The notes below the pieces were generated by a model that was not told the DNA's origin, did no database searches, and saw only the letters and a list, made by a program, of their open reading frames with translations. This document shows, one piece after another, positions 47,961 through 56,141 of a stretch of 64,000 bases of DNA; position 1 is the stretch's first letter; each line of letters opens with the position of its first letter. Both the position numbers and the translations under genes were made by a program. Location of the stretch: positions 248,001 to 312,000 of the forward strand of contig NZ_LR134506.1 of the NCBI RefSeq assembly GCF_900638305.1. Direction: 5' to 3'. The DNA comes from Porphyromonas cangingivalis. GTDB lineage: Bacteria > Bacteroidota > Bacteroidia > Bacteroidales > Porphyromonadaceae.

Positions 47961-50723
47961 ATGAATACACCGACTCACCCTCTCAAGTATCGATTATTAC
48001 TTGTTGCTTTAGCCCTATTTTTTCCGTGTATGGTGCTTGCACAGAGCTCCGGTAACTTTGATTTGTCCGGAAAGGTACAAGACGCGGCCACTAATGAACT
48101 GATGTCTGCCGTTACGGTGAGATTGATGAAAAAGTCCGATGGTAAGCTTATCAAAGGAACTACAACCGATATGAAAGGTGAGTTTGTAATGACAGGCCTT
48201 ATGCCTGGAGATTATAGACTCCTTATCAGTTTTGTTGGTTACAATAGTATCGAGCTAGATGTGTCTTTGGGAAAGGCATCAAAAGTAAATTTTGGTACCT
48301 TAAAGATGATACCTAATACGACTGCTCTGAAGGGGGTAGATGTTACCGGGCGTGTCCGACCCATCGTACTGAAGCCGGATACTGTGGAGTTCAATGCCGG
48401 AGCGTTCAAGGTCAAGAGTGGTGCTAATGTCGAAGAGTTATTGAAGAAGTTGCCAGGTGTTGAAGTGGATGCCGAAGGAAATATCACTTACAATGGTGAG
48501 CGTATCGAAAAGATTGAGGTCGATGGTCGTAACTTTTTCTCCAATGACCCGAAGATGACAACGCGTAATCTCCCATCTCTTATGGTGGACAAGGTGCAAG
48601 TTGTGGATAAGCAGAGCGATGAGTCTATATTGACCGGTATGGATGATGGTACGAGGACAAAGGTCCTTAATCTAAGCATCAAGCCTGATATGAAGAGGGG
48701 GGGCGTTGCAAATATCAATGGGGGATATGGTATTCGCAAGCGTTATGCAGGAGACATGATGATCAATTTCTTTGATAAGAATGCTCGCTATTCACTTCTT
48801 GGCAATTTTAATAACACGGAGGGGGTTCTCGCCGGAGAGGGTGACCGTGATGCTCGACGTATAGGTTTCAACTACGAGACATCTATAGACAAGAAGTTTG
48901 AGATGGTCTCCGAAGTACGTTATGACGGTGACAATAACAATAAATCAGGAAGCGTAGTACGAGAAAATCTACTCGGACAAGATAAGCGCAATATATATAA
49001 TGAAGATTATATAGACTTGACTCGTAGAAATGACCTCAGCGGAATCACGAGGATTGAGTGGAAACCTGACACCTTGACTACGATATTCTTTACGCCTGAG
49101 CTGTCATGGAGCCGTTCTGCGACAGAGTCTGTCCAGTCCTTTGAAACTCGTAATCAGGATAACGATTTAATCAACAAGGGTGTGTCAAAGAGGAGCAATG
49201 ACAATGCGGATGTGAGTGCTCTGGCGGAAGTGCATTTCAGTCGTAAACTGAATACCAAAGGACGTCATCTCTATTTAGGGCTTGAGGGGCGTCTCAGTCA
49301 GTCTGATGGCTCGGGATCAAATGTGCTAACGACAGATTTTGCACAGTCAGGAAAGGAGGATGAAAAGATAGATCAAAGCCTTAATAGCAACGGGAAGTCG
49401 GGACGATTGGTATTGCGCTCCTCTTACATCGAGCCTCTGAGTCGTCTTTGGGCTTTGCAAGTGAATTATAGACTAGAGGCACAGTATCGTAAGAATCTGA
49501 GAGAAGCGTTCAATAAAGATCCCAATGGAGAGTATACTATTCTCGATGAAGTATACACGAAGGGATCCACAAGTTCGTTCCAAAACCATAGTCTTGGGCT
49601 CAACTTGAGATACAAAGTCGACAGATCCCACATAACTTTTGGTATGGATGCTCGCCCCTCCCTCGCCACTACAGTTTCTACGATTGGGAATAAAGAAGTA
49701 TTCAATAAGTCAAGGGTAGTGTGGAACTATGCCCCATCTGTCAGGATCGAGTATCGTAAGAGTGATAGCATCATGTTTAACTTGCGTTATAGCGGTCGGA
49801 CCTCGCACGCATCCATGGAACAGTTGAATCCTGCTGTTGTGATAAACTCTCCACTCAACAAGGTCGTCGGAAATCCGGACCTCTTACCCTCCTTCTCCCA
49901 CAGTGTAAGATTCATGGGTAATTACAATAGCCCTCGGAAGAAGCAAAGTTTTGGAATCATGGGGCGTCTTTCTTTTACCGACAATGCTATTGTCGACCGT
50001 CGCACAGTCGACCCGGAGACAGGAGCTGTACAGACTACTTATGAGAATGTCAGTGGAGTGGCAAGTGTCGGTTTAGGCTTTATGGGTTCTTTGCCATTTG
50101 GTCGTACCGGTTGGTCTTTTTTCCTTTCAGGTCGAGGAGGCTATGAGAGGACAAAGGCTTATATTAACGACGAACTTAATTCAGCGCACATTTTCTCTCC
50201 CACATTGTCTCCCAAACTGACATGGAGGGGTGACAACCTTTCGATCTCTTTCGGAGCGAGAGGACAGTGGCAGAAGGTATCAAATAGTGTGGCAACCAAT
50301 CTTGATAGGACAGCTACCAACTATTCTCTCATTAACGAGTTCAACTGGAGTTTGCCTTGGGGAATAGAGCTTACATCAAATGTGGAGTATACCAAAAAAA
50401 GTGGTTATTCACAAGAGTTAGATGCCAATATCTGCTTGTGGGACATGTCGTTGGGAAAGAGTTTTCTAAAGGGCAACGCTGCCACCTTTGAGGTTTCTGT
50501 TTTTGATATCTTGGGGCAACGAAATTCTTTCTCTCGTATGATCACTTCTACATCCATTACCGACAGGACGGTCAATAATATCAGTACCTATGCCTTGATG
50601 ACATTCAAGTATCGATTCAACTCCTTCGGAAAAGATGGTAGTGGCAGGGTGTCAGATGGGGCACGGTCACGATTTGGTGGTGCAAGAGGTGGTCGCCCTC
50701 CTCATACGATGCCTCGCAGATAG
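47961..50723 (+). CDS. Outer-membrane beta-barrel receptor-like protein
   Basis: A 920-residue protein with signal peptide (LLLVALALFFPCMVLAQSS), a carboxypeptidase-regulatory-like domain (DLSGKVQDAATNELMSAVTV; YRLLISFVGYNSIELDVSL), a plug-like region (VEELLKKLPGVEVDAEGNI) and a long barrel. It belongs to the OMP_b-brl_3/TonB-receptor-like group, like the ICE protein at 6,644 but with chromosomal base composition. The tail is Gly/Arg-rich. The ligand is unknown; no SusD-like partner is adjacent. Confidence 0.85.
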   Translation: MNTPTHPLKYRLLLVALALFFPCMVLAQSSGNFDLSGKVQDAATNELMSAVTVRLMKKSDGKLIKGTTTDMKGEFVMTGLMPGDYRLLISFVGYNSIELDVSLGKASKVNFGTLKMIPNTTALKGVDVTGRVRPIVLKPDTVEFNAGAFKVKSGANVEELLKKLPGVEVDAEGNITYNGERIEKIEVDGRNFFSNDPKMTTRNLPSLMVDKVQVVDKQSDESILTGMDDGTRTKVLNLSIKPDMKRGGVANINGGYGIRKRYAGDMMINFFDKNARYSLLGNFNNTEGVLAGEGDRDARRIGFNYETSIDKKFEMVSEVRYDGDNNNKSGSVVRENLLGQDKRNIYNEDYIDLTRRNDLSGITRIEWKPDTLTTIFFTPELSWSRSATESVQSFETRNQDNDLINKGVSKRSNDNADVSALAEVHFSRKLNTKGRHLYLGLEGRLSQSDGSGSNVLTTDFAQSGKEDEKIDQSLNSNGKSGRLVLRSSYIEPLSRLWALQVNYRLEAQYRKNLREAFNKDPNGEYTILDEVYTKGSTSSFQNHSLGLNLRYKVDRSHITFGMDARPSLATTVSTIGNKEVFNKSRVVWNYAPSVRIEYRKSDSIMFNLRYSGRTSHASMEQLNPAVVINSPLNKVVGNPDLLPSFSHSVRFMGNYNSPRKKQSFGIMGRLSFTDNAIVDRRTVDPETGAVQTTYENVSGVASVGLGFMGSLPFGRTGWSFFLSGRGGYERTKAYINDELNSAHIFSPTLSPKLTWRGDNLSISFGARGQWQKVSNSVATNLDRTATNYSLINEFNWSLPWGIELTSNVEYTKKSGYSQELDANICLWDMSLGKSFLKGNAATFEVSVFDILGQRNSFSRMITSTSITDRTVNNISTYALMTFKYRFNSFGKDGSGRVSDGARSRFGGARGGRPPHTMPRR

Positions 50724-50750
50724 TTTTTGTTGACATTAGAAATGTCTTAA

Positions 50751-50795
50751 AGTAAGGGGCTGTGTCAAAATTCAATTTTGACACAGCCCCTTACT
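50751..50795. repeat. Perfect 22-base inverted repeat with one-base loop
   Basis: Arms 50,751-50,772 and 50,774-50,795 are exact complements around GGGGCTGTGTCAAAATT. It lies between the convergent OMP and tRNA-Leu genes and could end transcription. The GGGGCTGTGTCAAAA sequence also looks like insertion-sequence ends, so it may be a small mobile-element relic. Confidence 0.75.
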
Positions 50796-50865
50796 TGGTC
50801 CCTTTAATCCTCTTGGGAGAGGAAAAAACAAAAAGCGACAAGTACTGAAATACTCGTCGCTCTTG

Positions 50866-50949
50866 TGCGCAGGATGAGACTCGAACTCACACGCCGGAAC
50901 CGGCACTACCCCCTCAAAGTAGCGTGTATACCAATTTCACCACCTGCGC
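50866..50949 (-). tRNA. tRNA-Leu (anticodon GAG)
   Basis: On the minus strand the 84-base sequence folds as a tRNA: acceptor GCGCAGG/CCTGCGC with discriminator A, D-arm TGGTGAAATTGGTA, anticodon stem CTACT/GGTAG with loop TTGAGGG (anticodon GAG), a long variable arm GCCGGTTCCGGC and T-arm GTTCGAGTC. The long variable arm fits leucine. CCA is not encoded. Confidence 0.95.
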
Positions 50950-51514
50950 ATACACTATTCAAAATATCTTACGAGAACTTATTTTCTAATCGTAATTAGC
51001 CTATCATTCTCGTTTTCGACTGCAAATATACGACAAGTTTTTCAATCTGCAAGAGTATTGCACACTTTTCTTGGTGGAAAATCTCGTGTCCTATTATCGA
51101 GACAAATTGTTGTATCCCCTTCACCGAGTGCAGAGCAGAGGTATAAGTAGAAAGAAATCAGTATCTAAGTGAGAGCAGGTAAGTGTCAAAAATACTTTTT
51201 TATTCATGAGCCTCTTATATCCCAAGCTGATATATTATTGATTCTTAGTTTTGCGTACTTTAAGAAAGTTAGGTAATAGGGCTTTCGTTATAGTTGATCA
51301 AGGGTGGAGGTGCCTTTCTTTTCAGATGTGAAGGTGGAATAACTTAGATATGTTCCGATATGGTGTCGGATTCTTGTCATATAGACCTTATCTTGGTAGA
51401 GGTGTATTGTTTTCTTTTGGTTATCTTTGTGGTTGGTATTAAAGCATATATTAATGTAGGGTGTCAGATCGCTTCGGTCAGGCCTCTTATAAAACTAAGG
51501 ATAATTTTTTTAGT
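50950..51514. other. Intergenic region before glyS
   Basis: About 565 AT-rich bases containing the tRNA-Leu promoter region and the glyS leader. The frame that extends glyS upstream to 51,461 is not protein-like. No RNA gene or repeat recognised. Confidence 0.4.
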
Positions 51515-53053
51515 ATGTCACAAGAAAATCTTTTCAAGAAGATTGTTTCTCACTGTAAAGAGTACGGCTTTGTCTTCCCTTCATCAGAGATCTATGATGG
51601 TCTCGGTGCTGTTTATGACTATGGACAGAATGGGGTCGAGCTCAAGAATAATATCAAGAAGTACTGGTGGGACAGTATGACCTTGCTCAATGAAAATGTG
51701 GTCGGTATAGACTCTGCCGTCTTTATGCATCCTACAATTTGGAAAGCTTCCGGGCACGTCGATGCGTTCAACGACCCATTGATCGACAATAAAGAGTCAA
51801 AGAAGAGATACAGAGCCGATGTCCTTATTGAGGATCATCTTGCGAAGTTTGACGAAAAGGTTGAGAAGGAGGTTCAGAAAGCCAAGAAAAGATTTGGTGA
51901 AGCGTTCGATGAAGCTCAGTATCGCTCTACTTCTCCAAAGGTGTTGGAGACACTTGCACAGAAGGACGCTATCCACGAACGTTTTGCAAAGGCTCTCAAT
52001 GATGGAGATCTCAATGAGCTTCGTCAGATCATCATAGATTGCGAGATTGTGTGTCCTATCAGTGGTACAAAAAATTGGACAGAAGTGCGCCAGTTCAACC
52101 TTATGTTTGCGACAGAGATGGGGTCCACAGCCGATGGCGCGATGAAGGTCTACCTCAGACCCGAGACCGCACAAGGTATATTTGTGAATTATCTCAATGT
52201 CCAGAAAAGTGGGCGTATGAAGATCCCATTTGGTATTGCTCAGATCGGTAAGGCATTCCGTAATGAGATCGTTGCTCGTCAGTTCATCTTTCGTATGAGG
52301 GAGTTTGAGCAGATGGAGATGCAGTTTTTTGTTCGTCCCGGCAGTGAATTGGAATGGTTTGAGAAGTGGAAAGAAACTCGTATGAAATGGCATCAGAACC
52401 TTGGTTTCGGTGCTGCCAAGTATCGCTTCCATGATCATGAGAAGCTTGCTCACTACGCCAATGCCGCAACTGATATTGAGTTTGAGATGCCTTTCGGCTT
52501 CAAGGAAGTTGAGGGTATTCACTCTCGTACTGACTTTGACCTTTCCAGCCATGAGCAGTACAGCGGTAAGAAGCTCAGATACTTCGATCCCGAGCTCAAC
52601 GACAGTTATATCCCATACGTGGTCGAGACATCTATCGGGGTTGATCGCTTGTTCTTAAGCATACTCTCGGCTTCGTACGAGGAGGAAGCTCTTGAAAATG
52701 GGGAGACTCGTGTCGTGCTCAAGTTTCCTGCACCTTTGGCACCTGTCAAGTTGGCTGTGCTTCCACTTGTGCGCAAAGATGGGCTCCCCGAGGTAGCTCG
52801 TAAGATTATTGAGGAACTAAAGTATGAGTTTGCTTGTCAGTATGACGAGAAGGATTCTATCGGTAAGCGTTATCGTCGTCAAGATGCGATGGGGACACCC
52901 TTCTGTGTCACCGTTGATCATGAGACCCTTACGGACAATATGGTGACCATCCGATACAGAGACGATATGCGCCAGGAGCGTGTGCCCATCTCTCAGCTTA
53001 AGGAAATCATCGGAGCCAAGGTCAGCATGAGAAGCCTGCTCTCGGGTTTGTGA
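51515..53053 (+). CDS. glyS: Glycyl-tRNA synthetase (single-chain, class II)
   Basis: A 512-residue enzyme from ATG 51515 (MSQENLFKKIVSHCKEYGFV) that charges tRNA-Gly. Class II motifs: YLRPETAQGIFVNY, motif 2 with GKAFRNEIVARQFIFRMREF, and motif 3 GVDRLFLSIL. The anticodon-binding domain is at the C-terminus (VKLAVLPLVRKDGLPEVA). This is the alpha2 type, not the alpha2beta2 type. The upstream in-frame ATG at 51461 would add 18 unlikely residues. Confidence 0.95.
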   Translation: MSQENLFKKIVSHCKEYGFVFPSSEIYDGLGAVYDYGQNGVELKNNIKKYWWDSMTLLNENVVGIDSAVFMHPTIWKASGHVDAFNDPLIDNKESKKRYRADVLIEDHLAKFDEKVEKEVQKAKKRFGEAFDEAQYRSTSPKVLETLAQKDAIHERFAKALNDGDLNELRQIIIDCEIVCPISGTKNWTEVRQFNLMFATEMGSTADGAMKVYLRPETAQGIFVNYLNVQKSGRMKIPFGIAQIGKAFRNEIVARQFIFRMREFEQMEMQFFVRPGSELEWFEKWKETRMKWHQNLGFGAAKYRFHDHEKLAHYANAATDIEFEMPFGFKEVEGIHSRTDFDLSSHEQYSGKKLRYFDPELNDSYIPYVVETSIGVDRLFLSILSASYEEEALENGETRVVLKFPAPLAPVKLAVLPLVRKDGLPEVARKIIEELKYEFACQYDEKDSIGKRYRRQDAMGTPFCVTVDHETLTDNMVTIRYRDDMRQERVPISQLKEIIGAKVSMRSLLSGL

Positions 53054-53096
53054 TGTAATAGTAAAATGCTAATGGAGGTAAAAACCTATTTGTCTT

Positions 53097-53696
53097 ATGA
53101 ATAGATATACGATCAAAGGATGGCTGTGGCTTGTGATGGCTTTTGCCTTTCTCTTTTCCTCTTGTAACGAAGAGGTGACAGAGGTAGTCACAGAGTATCA
53201 GCGGAAGAATGATGCTTTTGTTGAGGTGGTAAGCAATGATAACAGATACACCAAGTTGGAGTTCCTTCATGAAGGACCCATATATTATAGGGTGCTTACT
53301 GCTGCACCGGATGCGAACAAGGACAATAAGCCTTTGCAGAACAGTAAGGTGAGTGTCTATCTGAAGGGAGTTTTCCCTAAGTTGCAACTTCTCAGTCTCG
53401 AAGAGGTAAAGGCTCTCAAGGATGTGATGCCCTTGATTGCAAGTGGTGAGGAATTTCAGCACAAATCAGACAAACCTACTCCGCTCTGGGTACAAGAGAA
53501 GAATATCAATTCATCAGGCTCTGTGTCCACTATAAAGGGTGTCCAAGTCGCTCTTCAAAATATGGCTGTGGGGGAGAAATGGGAGGTCGTCATTCCTTGG
53601 CAGATGGGTTATAGGGGGTACAGCTTCAGCGGTGTCATCCCTGCTTACTCTACTTTGGTATTTGAGATCGAACTTGTGGATATCCTCGAGAAGTAA
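53097..53696 (+). CDS. FKBP-type peptidyl-prolyl isomerase lipoprotein
   Basis: A 199-residue protein with lipoprotein signal (LVMAFAFLFSSCNEE; Cys as lipid site) and a C-terminal FKBP-like domain (VQVALQNMAVGEKWEVVIPW, GYRGYSFSGVIPAYSTLVFE, VELVDI-type end). It should assist folding of envelope proteins. It lies 43 bases after glyS and 32 before surE, so the genes may be co-transcribed. Confidence 0.85.
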   Translation: MNRYTIKGWLWLVMAFAFLFSSCNEEVTEVVTEYQRKNDAFVEVVSNDNRYTKLEFLHEGPIYYRVLTAAPDANKDNKPLQNSKVSVYLKGVFPKLQLLSLEEVKALKDVMPLIASGEEFQHKSDKPTPLWVQEKNINSSGSVSTIKGVQVALQNMAVGEKWEVVIPWQMGYRGYSFSGVIPAYSTLVFEIELVDILEK

Positions 53697-53728
53697 TTAA
53701 GAACAGATAGTATTCGTTTGAATAGATT

Positions 53729-54496
53729 ATGACCAAACGTCCAAATATCCTCCTCTCCAACGATGATGGTGTATTTGCCAAAGGGTTGGAAGAGCTCATC
53801 ATTGCGCTCAAAGATATCGGTGATCTCACTGTGGTTGCACCTGACAAGCCTCGTAGTGGGTGTTCCAGTGCTCTTACGACGAGTGTCCCCATCCACTATG
53901 ACTGTGTACGTACCGAACCCGGAGTAACTGTCTATAGTTGTAGTGGTACACCTGCCGACTGCGTTAAGCTTGCGCTCAATGAGATTGTCACGACCATGCC
54001 GGATCTCGTCATTGCAGGGATCAACCATGGCGGAAATCAAGGCATCTCTGTCAATTATTCAGGTACGCTTGGAGCGGCCATCGAGGGCTGTATTTTTGAT
54101 ATCCCCTCCTTTGCCATATCCTTGCTTCAAGGCAAGCAAGAGGAGGACTTCTTGGACTCGTGCCGCTATGCCCGTGTGCTTGCTCGTCGTCTCTTGAAGG
54201 AGGGACTGCCTAAGGGGATCTATCTTAATGTCAATGTCCCTAATGTACCTATCGTACGAGGGCTCAAGGTGTGCAGTCAGGCAGACGGACGATTTTACAA
54301 TGAGTATGTCAAGCATCGTACACCGACCAATAGGGATGTGTATTGGCTTTCGGGCGAACTCAAGGTACACGAGCCGGTGAATAAGAATTCCGATATCATG
54401 CTTCTTGAGAAAGGCTATGCGACAGTGGTGCCTTGTAGTATAGATGTGACGGATTACGAAGTCATTCAGAAGATTAAACATTGGGAAGAGGCATGA
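53729..54496 (+). CDS. surE: 5'/3'-nucleotidase SurE
   Basis: A 255-residue phosphatase of nucleoside monophosphates. The metal motif NILLSNDDGVFAKGLEEL near the start, PDKPRSGCSSALT, and IAGINHGGNQGISVNYSGT are the standard SurE signatures. Length is normal. It is followed after 27 bases by lpxB. Confidence 0.95.
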   Translation: MTKRPNILLSNDDGVFAKGLEELIIALKDIGDLTVVAPDKPRSGCSSALTTSVPIHYDCVRTEPGVTVYSCSGTPADCVKLALNEIVTTMPDLVIAGINHGGNQGISVNYSGTLGAAIEGCIFDIPSFAISLLQGKQEEDFLDSCRYARVLARRLLKEGLPKGIYLNVNVPNVPIVRGLKVCSQADGRFYNEYVKHRTPTNRDVYWLSGELKVHEPVNKNSDIMLLEKGYATVVPCSIDVTDYEVIQKIKHWEEA

Positions 54497-54523
54497 TGCC
54501 CCTTCCCTTTTTTGTATGGGGAT

Positions 54524-55648
54524 ATGAAGTACTTTTTTGTGGTTGGTGAGGCCAGTGGCGATCTTCACGCTTCGAACATGATGAAAGCGCTAAAGGAGAA
54601 GGATCCCGATGCCGAATTTATGTTCGTCGGAGGGTCTATGATGCGCAGTGTGGGTGGGACATGTGTGATCCCCTCAGAGAAGCTAGCGTTTATGGGGTTT
54701 GTTGATGTCTTGAAGCACATGGGAGATATACGTAAGGGGGCATCTGAAGTGCAGGTGGCACTGAAGAATTTTCTTCCTGATGTGGTGATCTGTGTCGACT
54801 ATGCCGGGTTCAATTTTCGTTATGTCTTACCTTTTGTCAAGGAAAAACTTCCTGCCACGAAATGTGTGTACTATATCCCTCCAAAAGTCTGGGCGTGGAA
54901 GAAAGGGCGCATACAGACTCTCCGAACCCATACGGACGAGGTGCTGTGCATCTTCCCGTTTGAGGTGGACTTCTTTGCAAAGAATGGACTGTCCCAAGCC
55001 AAATATGTCGGTAATCCATCTGTAGATGCAATCAAAGATTTTGAAGCCAACGATAATGGTCGAGAGGGACTGCCGAAAGAGCGTTATATCGCTTTGGTGC
55101 CGGGCAGTCGCTTGTCAGAGATCCGAAATAACCTTCCCGTGATGCTTCGAGCAGCCCGACATTTTTCAGAGTATAAAATACTGATTACAGGAGCTCCCGG
55201 AGTATCGCCTTCGGTGTATCGAGGAATAGAAGGGGTAAGGGCTGAGGAGGTCTGTTTTGGTGAAACGCATAGGGTCATAAAGTATGCCGAGGTGGCACTC
55301 GTTACCTCCGGGACTGCGACATTGGAGACTGCTCTTATCGGTACACCCCAGGTCGTGTGTTATGCGGTCAAGGGTGGAGGCTTGGCGAACTTTGTATTCA
55401 AAAACTTCTTTTCCATTCCATACATTTCTTTAGTCAACATCATCGCCGGCGAAGACGTGGTGAAGGAGTTGTATGGCAGAGACTTCAGGGTCTCGAAGAT
55501 TGTAGACTATGTGGCCCCTTTGCTGTACAATGAGGAAGTTCGGGTGCAGATGAGGCAGAAGTATGTAGATATCAGGATCGCTCTAGAGACTGAGCATAGA
55601 GCCTCTGCAAATGCCGCTAAACAAGTCACGAGGTTGCTTGGGTTGTGA
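54524..55648 (+). CDS. lpxB: Lipid-A-disaccharide synthase
   Basis: A 374-residue glycosyltransferase (GT19) from ATG 54524 (MKYFFVVGEASGDLHASNMM); a TTG 12 bases earlier is less likely. It joins two acylated glucosamines to make the lipid A backbone. Signature parts: GEASGDLHASN, FIGG-like MFVGGSMMRS, YYIPPKVWAWKKGR, ALVPGSRLSEIRNNLP and VTSGTATLETALIGTPQVV. All fit LpxB. Confidence 0.95.
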   Translation: MKYFFVVGEASGDLHASNMMKALKEKDPDAEFMFVGGSMMRSVGGTCVIPSEKLAFMGFVDVLKHMGDIRKGASEVQVALKNFLPDVVICVDYAGFNFRYVLPFVKEKLPATKCVYYIPPKVWAWKKGRIQTLRTHTDEVLCIFPFEVDFFAKNGLSQAKYVGNPSVDAIKDFEANDNGREGLPKERYIALVPGSRLSEIRNNLPVMLRAARHFSEYKILITGAPGVSPSVYRGIEGVRAEEVCFGETHRVIKYAEVALVTSGTATLETALIGTPQVVCYAVKGGGLANFVFKNFFSIPYISLVNIIAGEDVVKELYGRDFRVSKIVDYVAPLLYNEEVRVQMRQKYVDIRIALETEHRASANAAKQVTRLLGL

Positions 55649-55781
55649 TGCTTCTTTGATGATGTGTGTCCGTCCGGCTTCTACTATCATAATTGACGCT
55701 CATTTGATCTCTTCTACCTGATAAATTTTCTTTCCCAATTTCTGATCACCCGATCAAAGAAGGCATAGGAGGTGACAAATC

Positions 55782-55845
55782 AAGTCGTAAGATTTGATGA
55801 TGAAAGTCGTATGACTTGATGAAGAAAGTCGTTAAATCTTTTCAG
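55782..55845 (+). repeat. 22-base tandem repeat, about 2.9 units
   Basis: Units start at 55,782, 55,804 and 55,826, each with AAGTCGTWWGAYTT at or near the start followed by GATGAWGA. The central unit contains AAGTCGTATGACTT, nearly a palindrome. The third unit is imperfect and merges into TTTTCAG. Confidence 0.6.
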
Positions 55846-56075
55846 TACCCGATAAGGGAGTGGCACCACCTATCTTCATTTATGTCACGTGTCCGTTGTT
55901 GTCGCTTTTGTATTAGGTTGTTGCGTGGATAATTGCTACTTTTGTCTGGAAAGAACGTGTGAATATATATCAGTTGTATATCGTCGAAGTGTGCAAGGAG
56001 GTGAAGTGGGTGATTTTCTATCACTTCGGCTCAAAATATTTATTCTTCGAGCAGAGAAAGATGAGTAATTATTCG

Positions 56076-56083
56076 TATTTTTG
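56076..56083 (+). promoter_or_regulatory. Candidate -7 box for ppdK
   Basis: TATTTTTG matches TAnnTTTG, 58 bases before the ATG. The -33 element is not obvious. Confidence 0.4.
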
Positions 56084-56141
56084 TACATTGATATTTATAT
56101 TGGCGTGATAAGCCTCATTTTTAAATCAAAACAAAACGTAA

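Larger units (their letters stand above)
55649..56141. other. Intergenic region between lpxB and ppdK
   Basis: About 490 bases without a gene. It holds a 22-base tandem repeat (55,782-55,845) and a -7-like box TATTTTTG at 56,076-56,083 before ppdK. Nothing else recognised. Confidence 0.45.

Noticed and set aside
51797-52552. A 251-codon minus-strand frame inside glyS
   Set aside because: Antisense shadow of a conserved synthetase.
55782-55845. Possible CRISPR array
   Set aside because: Units are directly adjacent without spacers, and no cas gene is in the window.
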